This document shows, piece after piece, positions 56,464 through 64,000 of a stretch of DNA of 64,000 nt. Each line of letters opens with the position of its first letter. Position 1 is the first letter of the stretch. The position numbers were made by a program, and so were the translations under genes. Below the pieces are notes generated by a model. It was given only the letters and a program-made list of their open reading frames with translations. It was not told the origin of the DNA and did not search any database. Source of the stretch: Phallus indusiatus (Eukaryota > Basidiomycota > Agaricomycetes > Phallales > Phallaceae); NCBI GenBank assembly GCA_027605045.1, contig JAQFWX010000008.1, positions 248,001 through 312,000 of the forward strand. Reading direction: 5' to 3'.

Positions 56464-56982
56464 ATGCAGTAGATGAACATAATATGAGGCGACTCACCGG
56501 TAAATCTGTCCCGCGTTCAAGTATTAGTATTTTTCTTTATCTTCTCAATTTCGTTCGTTGTTCATTTGCTTAACGCGTTTCATTATTATCTTAAGCACTT
56601 AGGTGGCGTCGCCCCTTTTATCCAGTAATAGATTGGCACACTTCCTGTAGTGTAGTATCGAGGGTTCCGAGGTCTTGTCTTAGTTATATATTTAGCGCGC
56701 GTTACGTAACGCTCTTGTGGTTAGCGCCTGTTACCAGCGCCATCCGTTGCATAATTGCGGTACTACATCCCAGCGTACTTGTGAAGGCTTAATGTTGTTT
56801 GAAGAATGTATTTGGAGCCGTCTCGATTACCTAGACGTAATGTCGAACTGTTTGGTTCTGAAAAAGAAGTTGTCGCCGGTACGACTTTGCATTGAATGCC
56901 TCACTAGCGGGGCGCCTTGACAGTTTGCGTAGGTTTTTGGCAATATGGGACAGTCCAGTGGGACGAATTTTACAGATATACG
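56464..56982. other. Intergenic, no gene seen
   Basis: 519 bp. A stretch around 56714-56790 faintly resembles a tRNA A-box region but lacks a B box (see rejected items). No coding ORF. Confidence 0.35.
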
Positions 56983-58120
56983 ATGACATTTCTCATTACA
57001 ACGACTGAGTGGATGATTTTTCAATATGACTTGGACCAAGACCAACGGGGTGCAGAATGTCAGTCCAGTTCTGAAATTGTTCAACCTGGACAGTATATAG
57101 TGCTCTCCACCAGTAGGTCAAATGACATTTTCTACTGGCTTTAGACTGTTTTACAAATATTGAAATTCAGGTGGTGAACGTATCCGTGTAGGAATTATAG
57201 CAACTGTACCCCGGTCTCGAATTCCGACTCACTCAAATACTCCCGCCTGTGTCAGTATATTTACGAGCTGTCTGGATTTCAGATTTTCTGAAATTTACTC
57301 ATCCCCTTTTAGGAATTTAATTATTGCTCTCGTACCCGCGTCAGAGATGGCAAATGCTTGATCACTGGCCTTCAAACACAGACATACAGTCGCCTCAAAG
57401 TGGCGCATATATTTCCACGAGCCCATGACACAGAAGTACGCTGTTCATTTATTCTTAATAGATTTGTTAATTATTAGTACCGGGATTTCTTATAGTGGAT
57501 ACGCAAGGGTTTTCCGAGCAAGATCATCGACACCGCAGACGAACATCTTATAGGTGGCCCGTCGAAGATCGACTCGGTGCAAAACTTGATTACTATACGA
57601 AGCGATTTGCACGATGCGTGGGATAATTATGAATTTGGAGTAGATCCAAATGTATGTCCTACCCTGAATGAATAACTAATTATATGGAGGATTGATCTTC
57701 GCCGCAGAATAATTACCGTATTACTGCATTCACTAATGGTAATGAAGATATCAACGGTTTACACCTCCAACTAGAACACATTCAAGATCGAACGCTTCGC
57801 CCTTTGGATGAATTGTTCATTGACCACTTTACGCAAGGTCTTCATAAACACGTGAAAGGGGCAGGGGAAACAAATTGGACTTATGAAGACTATGATGCAG
57901 CTTTCGGCGATGGCTCCTTCGATATGTCAAACCCTAAGATCTGGGACACTGTGCAAGGGAAACACCTATTTGAACTAACGGTAACTGATCGACTCTTTGA
58001 GCGTCGTATATCACAAAATGGTGCAAATATGGTACACATTTAGAACGAATTTTTTTTATGAAAATTGATTTAGTTATAGGACCAAAGGGACAGCGAGGAT
58101 ATTTTATACTACAATGGTGA
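56983..58120 (+). CDS. HNH-nuclease-like protein
   Basis: Belongs to the HNH-domain protein family that is abundant in agaricomycetes. Exons: 56983-57112; 57171-57250; 57313 to about 57435; about 57497-57652; about 57708-58029; and a short last exon ending TGA 58118-58120. All phases match. The core reads RTRVRDGKCLITG, then LKVAHIFPRAHDTE (first His), IDSVQNLITIRSDLHDAWDN (central Asn and final His) and YEFGVDPNNNYRITAF, giving an intact H-N-H triad. The C-terminal half has DELFIDHFTQGLHKHVKGAG and DYDAAFGDGSFDMSNP. The N-terminus is shorter than I would expect for the family, so an upstream exon may be missing. Whether these proteins cut DNA in vivo is unknown; they are often expanded and variable between strains. 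Confidence 0.8.
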
Positions 58121-58722
58121 GTTTTTTTTAATCTTCCATAGTTTAACCCACCGCCAATGTGGATTTTTTTTATCTCCCAAGTCTAATTTGGGTCTGAACA
58201 CTCTTCCTTACCCCCAAAATGTCAACATTATATGTTCTTTCCTCGTTTTAAATACGTGCGTTGCGACCAGCGGACCCATTCCAAGTAGTCGGTGTAACAT
58301 GTTGAACTTTCGACGAAGCGGGCAAAGCTTACGTCGGTTATCTCAAACACTAAACAGAATTTCTGATGGCGTCTTCCGTTATCCTTCTCTGGATATTCCT
58401 CTCTACAAAAATGGCCGACCACGGAAATCAATTTCCGGATTGTACAGTGCGCTTCAATCTAGCCATTGCTAACGTTCCTTTTGGAGCTAGTTGTTGTAAT
58501 GGAAGTAAAAAGTCAGAGTGAGAATTCACACGACCGCCGCCGATTGCGTGGTTACTAGTTACTGGCTGAACCGTAATGGTCAAGCTTGTTCTTCTCAAAT
58601 GTTTGTTTCGTTATAAACGTCGTTGGTCAAATGACCTTACAGGTTACTGTTGCATTCATATAAATAAAATTATCGTTATTATTACCGACAGTATTTTATG
58701 ATGGGTAATCAAGGCACCAGTA
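58121..58722. other. Convergent intergenic region
   Basis: 602 bp between converging genes. The ORF at 58188-58472 has no recognisable features and is treated as chance. Confidence 0.4.
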
Positions 58723-59599
58723 TCATGATTTACGATCTGCGAAGAATTTCTAAAAAACAAATTAACAGAATAAGTTCTGGTTTCATTGAAAGAGGCAGAA
58801 GAGAATGGAAGAGAAACATACCCTAAGATGCCTCAGCTGCCAAGTACACGTAATGATCAAGACAGTGATCTGCGCAATAATATACCAAACGGCTTTCGAA
58901 TTCGTAGCTTCACTCAAGTCCCGGAAGGAAGCTTCTCTCTCCCGTTGATACTGCTGTTCTCTCCGAATTTCTTCTAGTCTCAAATTGAGTTCTCGCAGAC
59001 GACTGACTACTTGGCTGGCATGACTTCTGTCGTGCTCTGCGTCTGGTTTGGTAGAACCAACGATGATATCAAGGTAAAGACGGATATGAGCGGACGAGAA
59101 CCAGCCTGCCGTGTAGTTGGTGCTTAGACATATGGAATGGTCACCTGCTTCGTGAGAGGTGAATGTAAAACGACCTTCGTTAGGTCCTCGTGATTTTACG
59201 ACTTCCTCGCCAGAGTATATTTCCTGTGAATTTAAAGAGAGGGAGGGTAACGCTGTCAACAAACTATGGCAAGAGCGGGGAGGGAAAAAAGGACACGGAC
59301 TACGACGTCGACTTGGATGCCCAGTCCAGTTTTGTTTTCATAACTCTGAGTCTTTTCATCCCATTCTAGAGCGCGATATGCCCCTATCGAAAAAGAAAGG
59401 TAAGGCTGTGAACGAGAAAAGCGCAAGGTAGAGACAAAAGAACGCTGGGGTTCGATTTACCTTCGACAATGGTATCTGATGGTAATTCCTCAATGAAACA
59501 TCGTTTCTCGTTAGCTTCCAGGTAAAAATGAAGAGCGTTGGCGAGAGAAAATAGAAAAGCTGTAAACAATATTGTGCGTGGCCAGCGTGCCATGCTCAT
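58723..59599 (-). CDS. p24/EMP24-family cargo receptor (Erp1-like)
   Basis: p24 proteins cycle between ER and Golgi in COPII/COPI vesicles and help sort GPI-anchored cargo. The signal peptide is MARWPRTILFTAFLFSLANA, with cleavage before LHFYLEANEKRCFIEELPSD. The GOLD domain includes the paired Cys (KRCFIEE, HSICLSTNY) and the EIYSGEEVVKSRG and GRFTFTSHEAGDH strands. A coiled coil (VVSRLRELNLRLEEIRREQQ) and one membrane helix (AVWYIIAQITVLIITCTWQL) follow, then a short cytosolic tail RHLRKFFADRKS with the FF COPII-type signal. Two introns early in the gene and one before the tail are in phase. Start: ATGs at 59593 and 59599 both precede the signal peptide (59617 is also in frame). Confidence 0.93.
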
Positions 59600-60309
59600 T
59601 ATTATCTGGGACGACAAGATCCTTGGCTTGGCTCTTTAGGCGCCTATACAATCACCGGCGGTAGTATCCGGAACCCAATCACATTGAAGGTTGTCTCCTT
59701 GTGCTCCGATTCCACATTGCATCGTGGAATATTTTACTTCCTGAATGTTCCAAGGTCCCTTTCCGGGGTTTGTAATTCAGAGACGTTTGAAGAGTCGGAA
59801 AGAAACGCGGAAGGTTGGTTGTATTAGTACAGCTGGATTCCATTTTGTAAGCGCAAGGAAGTCGGCGTGAATACCTGTCTTCCTCAAAGGGTAACCACAG
59901 CCTTAAGACATTCAAATACATTCAATTGAGCTTTAAAAGACTCCATTTGCCCCTTGTCAGAAAGAGCAATTCCTTCCTCACTGTTTGTCATCGTTTGTCA
60001 TCAAGCGTGGGACTTGGTGGGATCCAGTCTACCTATTTCGGACATAACACTCGTTTCAGCCGGTGACGACGGGTTAAATGTATAAATCTTTGATTTTGCG
60101 TGCTTTCATGATTACAGACCCAGTTTCTCTATAAAAGCAGCTGAATTCCTTTTCTTCAAACCGTCAACATACTCTTCCAAAACCGACTCTTCCAAACAGC
60201 CTTCGGTTTAGGGCTTCTAGCTTTTACACTGTCTCAACTCCTACGAATAGGTTTTCGTTCCCCCTTTTCTAATCTTCCTCTTTTAAATCGATTGAACATT
60301 ACACGAACC
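59600..60309. promoter_or_regulatory. Divergent intergenic region with pirin promoter
   Basis: 710 bp between divergent starts. A TATAAAA lies at 60130-60136, about 175 bp upstream of the pirin ATG, followed by CT-rich leader sequence (60238-60285). The ORFs on the minus strand at 59679-59921 show no coding character. Confidence 0.4.
60130..60136 (+). promoter_or_regulatory. TATA box (TATAAAA) of the pirin gene
   Basis: A consensus TATAAAA sits upstream of a pyrimidine-rich leader on the same strand as the pirin gene. The motif is visible and the distance is compatible with an unspliced leader of about 140 bases. Confidence 0.5.
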
Positions 60310-61380
60310 ATGTCCTCAGTTGCTACTAAGTCATCTACTCTTAATCTTACACTCAGACCCAGCGAAGCTCGTGGTGGAGCTAATCATGGATGGCTCAAGA
60401 CTTTCCATACCTTCTCCTTCGCCGAGTATGTATATTTCATTACAAAGCTCACAAACACGTTTGAGGCTCAAATTAATTTCTAGCTATCAAGAGGATCAGT
60501 TCAATGATTGGGGTGCCCTGAGAGTTCTCAATGAAGATCGCGTCGAGCCTTTTACAGGATTCGGCACTCATGGACACCGCGAATTTGAGATCTTTTCTTA
60601 TGTTGTCGATGGACAATTAGAGCAGTTAGTTTATATCTCTCTTTTGGTTTTAAATGACATTTAATCCGTTATCGGTTCTATAGTAAAGATTCAATGGGCA
60701 ATACGGAAGTTTTGAAGCGTGGTGATATCCAAATGACTTCCGCTGGAACTGGTATAAGACATAGCGAAAAGGCTCATGGTGACAAACAAGGTAGAATCTG
60801 AAATTCGTGTTTCATTTTTCATTCGGCTTTACTTATACCTTTTTGCTTTCTCAAACAGTTCACTTCCTCCAAATTTGGTCCGTCCCTTCTCAATCCCGCT
60901 TGTCTCCGAAATACTATACTCGGTACGTTTTCATATAAAAATCGCACTCTTCTAACGCATCTAATTTCCCCTCCCTTCCAAAGTCACTTCTCAGATGAAG
61001 AGAAAAAAGACACTCTTCTTCGCGTTGTAGCACCTATCAAAGCAGCCGGGGTTTCAGCAGAACGCAACACCGCAGGACCCGCTCCAGTTCAATCTCCTGT
61101 TACACTCTACGCAAGTCTTTTATCCCCCTCCGTCTCAGTCTCCCACAAATTCGGAAAGCCTGGTCAAAGCTATTCCAGGCGACGTGGGTATCTGCATGTT
61201 GTACAGACTAGCGGATATAATACCGGCAAAGCATCTGGAGCGACTGTGCAAATCAATGATGGTGAAGTTTCTTTGTCCGAAGGCGATGGATTGTATATTG
61301 TCGCTGCTGAAGGGGACCAAATCGATATTAAGAACGTTGGGGATAAGACTGCTGAATTGTTGCTCTTTGATCTGGATTGA
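60310..61380 (+). CDS. Pirin-family cupin protein
   Basis: Pirins are bicupin metalloproteins; some act as nuclear cofactors and some have quercetin dioxygenase activity. The N-terminal cupin carries the metal-binding set: GTHGHREFEIFSYVVDG (two His) and TSAGTGIRHSEKAHG (His and Glu), in the usual pirin order after NHGWLKTFHTFSFA and QFNDWGALRVLNEDRVEPF. HFLQIWSVP follows. The C-terminal cupin is less conserved and ends with EGDGLYIVAAEGDQIDIKN and ELLLFDLD. Exons: 60310-60427; about 60483-60623; about 60683-60790; about 60859-60921; and the last from about 60984 to 61380. All phases agree. The N-terminus has several Ser/Thr but no obvious targeting signal. Confidence 0.93.
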
Positions 61381-61466
61381 GGTTTGCTCTCTTTGTAATT
61401 ATTTAGATGTACGGAAAGGTTACTGGATAGGATTATGGAAATATATGTATTGCCCAAGTAATTCAT

Positions 61467-61472
61467 AATAAA
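61467..61472 (+). terminator. Poly(A) signal AATAAA of the pirin gene
   Basis: AATAAA occurs 87 bp after the pirin stop and about 110 bp before the BUD20 start. Visible motif, inferred use. Confidence 0.4.
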
Positions 61473-61578
61473 TAATAGAAACCGTTTTGAAGAAATGAAA
61501 TTGTGGCTCAGCAGTGGTTCAGAGCAGCCTGCCCAGCGGCTTAGTCATCCACCTCAACACCAAAATTTCACCGGAACC

Positions 61579-62127
61579 ATGGGTCGTCTACGTCGTTCAA
61601 GAACACATAAAGCACAAAGAGATGTTCACCGTGCTGCACGCACAAGGGTAAGCTTATCACAATTTCACTAAATTGTATTACTGACACTATAGAAATGCAG
61701 GCCCGGACACGAGACCTAGACCAAATACAGCTTATTGACCTAGACCCGTAAGAGTCCAGCAGATCTCTCATCATTTTGATTTGTTTACCCTTCTTATATC
61801 ATAGTAAAGTTCGTGAAAAGCTAGAAAATCAGCCTCTAGATTTAGAAAAACCCGGATTGGCACAACATTACTGTGTAGAATGTGCAAAGTACGTCTGAAA
61901 TGCTAACTCTGCCTCATGAGAACGATCGTCTAATTTTTTTGGGGATTTTTTTTGGTAGATATTATGAAACTGATCATGCCCTTCAATCACACTGGAAAAG
62001 CAAAGTGCACAAACGGCGGTGCAAAGCACTAAAAGAACCGGCGTATACCATTGAGGAAGCTGAACGAGCGGCGGGTTTGGGGAGAGAAGATTATAGACAG
62101 TCAACGAAAGAAGTACAGATGACATGA
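61579..62127 (+). CDS. BUD20: Bud20/ZNF593-type C2H2 protein, 60S ribosome export factor
   Basis: A shuttling protein on pre-60S particles that helps their nuclear export. The start MGRLRRSRTHKAQRDVHRAA is the typical basic N-terminus. DLDQIQLIDLDP and the family-typical LEKPGLAQHYCVECAKYYE follow. The zinc finger is C-x2-C with HALQSHWKSKVHKRR supplying the two His; the spacing is that of the RNA-binding U1-like/ZNF593 class. The tail YTIEEAERAAGLGREDYRQS also fits. Exons: 61579-61650, about 61701-61747, about 61803-61889, about 61961-62127, all in phase. It is about 125 residues long, close to the usual size. It follows the pirin gene on the same strand, 198 bp downstream of its stop. Confidence 0.94.
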
Positions 62128-63524
62128 CGGTAGGAAACGTGTTTAAAAACTGGGATTTCAATTCCAGACCTTGGCTTAGGGTATGATAATTGTACTACAT
62201 AGTCTTTAACTTATGTCGGGCATAATGCAATTCTCTATTAATTCGCAGTGGTGTCTTATTAAAGCATGGGAGCATAAACACATGATTTTAATGCAATAGA
62301 GATATACAGTGCAACGCAGAGGTCTGGTTCCCTTTTTTTTACTCAAATGTTCGATGGGTAGAGCATCTGTGTGGAGACTCTGGTCAAAAATGGGCATGAC
62401 GAGAGTAATGGAATTGTACGTACGACGCGAACTGATGCACCAAAGCAGTGTGGTGGCAGATTCGAGGCGAATTTTGATTTGACGACACCCGAGTTACCGT
62501 GCGGTCGGGTTACACGTCTAGATTTTCACGGATACAATAAGAATTCCTCTCGTTGAAATTGAGGTGTGAGTGAAAGTACTAACCCCCAGATTACCCGGAT
62601 CTTTGAGCCTTGGACTTCCTTTTTGGCTCGATAGACGTAGGCAACACGCTATGCAAGAAATTATGAGCTATTTACGGACAGACTTTTGTCAGAGCCCGAG
62701 GAGAATCTACCTTGCCCAAGTAATATTGTGCCTCTTCTTTGTTCGCAACACCTTCGATTTGGAGTAATGACTGGTTGGGACGTGAGTTACGCTTTCCTCG
62801 TTTGTGTCCCAAAACGCGTCCTTTGGTGTATAGCCTATAAGTATTGGCGTAAGTACAGAGCTCGGTCATCCAGCAAAGCGTTGATGCATCCATCGAAATT
62901 CCGTGCTCTCAAATAACGAATTTCGAGCAGAAAGCATTGTTTCGATAAGAACAAAGTTAATCCAACTCACCGTGTTGAACCCATCCCTAATTACCTTGAT
63001 GTCGTCGAAGAAAGTTTGTCTTGAGAGCGAAGATTTGTCGTTGGTTGATGCTGACTAAGCTGGGCCGACCCCCCGTGCACCAGCCACCGGCCAGCGAATA
63101 AGTAGCCGAGGGAATGGGCTTGAAATCTTTTTTTTCTTTCTTTCTTCAACTTCACCATCGATGCAGTAATTTCATGGACTGCACTCATACATCGTGTTTA
63201 GATCGATTGATTGGGTAACGGAGCGATGGGTATCACATTGATGCATTTCCCCGATGTCATTGTCAGAATAAGGATTTATCTTTTTATTCTGGATTCACGT
63301 GTATTAAAACTACACTACACCATAATGTTGCACTGGGTACATAGTTACATACACATAAATATACCACCACACTTCTTGTCAAACATCTCCCATGCTGTCC
63401 CATGCCAGCATTTCATCATTAGCCCTAATTTCGTCTTTCAACAAGTGTAAACCCTTGGTTATAAAAGAAATGTGCTTGAGGGTTTTCTCTTGTCTTCACT
63501 CACCACCACACCACCACCACTATT
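62128..63524. other. 1.4-kb region without a confident gene
   Basis: Several short ORFs (62371-62916) lack coding character and splice support. A D-arm-like sequence near 62350 was considered for a tRNA and rejected. The right end (63480-63520) has a CACCACCACACCACC run just before the next start. Confidence 0.4.
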
Positions 63525-64000
63525 ATGCGACGTATTCTCAAAAAAATGAGCGTTCCTCTCAGATACTCCTCTTCCTCGGCGGCAGCCAACTCCTCAAAAG
63601 CTAGACATGTTCTCCCAATCCATTCGCACACACTTCCACGAGACTTCGTGGCAACGGGCGTTCATTGTGGAGTCAAAAAGAAACCCGGCATTCTAGATCT
63701 CGGGCTCGTTCTCTCAACAGCACCTGTCGAACAGACTTCAAGTGCTGCATGCTTTACACGAAATGCGTTCAAAGCGGCACCTGTTACCGTCAGTTCTGAA
63801 GTCCTCGAACGCGCAAAGGGACGTGCTCGCGCTCTCGTTCTCAACAGCGGTTGTGCCAATGCTGTCACTGGAAAGCAGGGTTTATCCGACGCTTGGGCTA
63901 TGTCGAGTGCTACTGATAAACTGCTCAAATATAAGAGCGATAATCCGAGTACACTGGTCATGTCTACTGGTGTTATTGGGCAAAACCTCCCGATGAGCAA
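63525..64000 (+). CDS. ARG7: Mitochondrial ArgJ-type glutamate/ornithine acetyltransferase (3' partial)
   Basis: A bifunctional enzyme of arginine biosynthesis that transfers acetyl from N-acetylornithine to glutamate (and can acetylate glutamate from acetyl-CoA) in mitochondria; yeast names are ARG7 and ECM40. The N-terminus MRRILKKMSVPLRYSSSSAA is Arg/Ser-rich and free of acidic residues, a good presequence. The ArgJ core follows: FVATGVHCGVKKKPGILDLG, SAACFTRNAFKAAPV, ARALVLNSGCANAVTGKQGL and LVMSTGVIGQNLPM. The autocatalytic cleavage Thr lies beyond the window edge. No intron so far. The ATG at 63525 gives the presequence; a second in-frame ATG is at residue 8. Confidence 0.96.
   Translation, partial: MRRILKKMSVPLRYSSSSAAANSSKARHVLPIHSHTLPRDFVATGVHCGVKKKPGILDLGLVLSTAPVEQTSSAACFTRNAFKAAPVTVSSEVLERAKGRARALVLNSGCANAVTGKQGLSDAWAMSSATDKLLKYKSDNPSTLVMSTGVIGQNLPMS

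Noticed and set aside
56714..56790. Possible tRNA or tRNA-derived repeat (CTCTTGTGGTTAGCGCC)
   Set aside because: The A-box resemblance is partial, there is no B box, and no complete cloverleaf can be drawn.
58188..58472. 94-codon ORF between the HNH and p24 genes
   Set aside because: There is no motif, no splice context and no codon pattern distinct from background.
62340..62470. tRNA-like D-arm (GTTC...GATGGGTAGAGC) and a GATTCGAGGC B-box-like motif
   Set aside because: The acceptor and anticodon stems do not pair and the box spacing is too wide, so no tRNA fold is supported.

Overview
This window is nuclear DNA from a filamentous fungus, most likely an agaricomycete basidiomycete. Genes are dense and rich in short GT-AG introns of about 45-80 bp, with CT[A/G]A-type branch sites. 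Intergenic gaps are mostly 0.1-0.8 kb, and neighbouring genes often diverge or converge. Most proteins are recognisable eukaryotic housekeeping proteins. There are no operons, no prokaryotic signals, no CRISPR arrays and no rRNA genes.

Layout, 1-32.8 kb (conserved core): the 3' part of a pericentrin/PACT spindle-pole protein (+); cardiolipin synthase CRD1 (-); a RING-finger coiled-coil protein (+); retromer sorting nexin VPS5 (+); polyadenylation factor subunit MPE1 (-); ZPR1 (+); a LIG4-related ATP-dependent DNA ligase (-); a coiled-coil protein of unknown function (+); a full-length ABCC/MRP vacuolar transporter (-); an FMP32/CCDC90 mitochondrial protein (-); ribosome-biogenesis factor MAK16 (+); a proline-rich unknown (-); and RNA polymerase II subunit RPB4 (+).

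Layout, 33-54 kb (regulatory and surface proteins): a ZDS1-family regulator (+), an R3H-SUZ RNA-binding protein (-), sphingolipid C4-hydroxylase SUR2 (+), a two-finger C2H2 transcription factor (-), a Ser/Thr-rich single-pass membrane protein (+), an unknown conserved protein (+), a second single-pass membrane protein with a signal peptide (+), and an AT-hook putative transcription factor (-). Layout, 54-64 kb: a gene-poor stretch with small unknown genes and an HNH-nuclease-like gene, then a p24 cargo receptor (-), a pirin (+), the BUD20 ribosome-export factor (+) and the 5' part of the arginine-biosynthesis gene ARG7/ECM40 (+), which runs off the end.

Two sequence-level patterns stand out. 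First, at least five otherwise well-conserved genes are broken by apparent single-base frame changes, often in or next to short homopolymers, which suggests consensus errors more than pseudogenes. Second, four introns use GC-AG instead of GT-AG splice sites, and in each case the flanking protein family fixes the reading. I found no convincing new multi-gene system. The most interesting unknowns are the 46.5-48.6 kb protein, the ligase's C-terminal extension and the 54-58 kb island. All exon boundaries were worked out by eye from splice consensus and reading frame.
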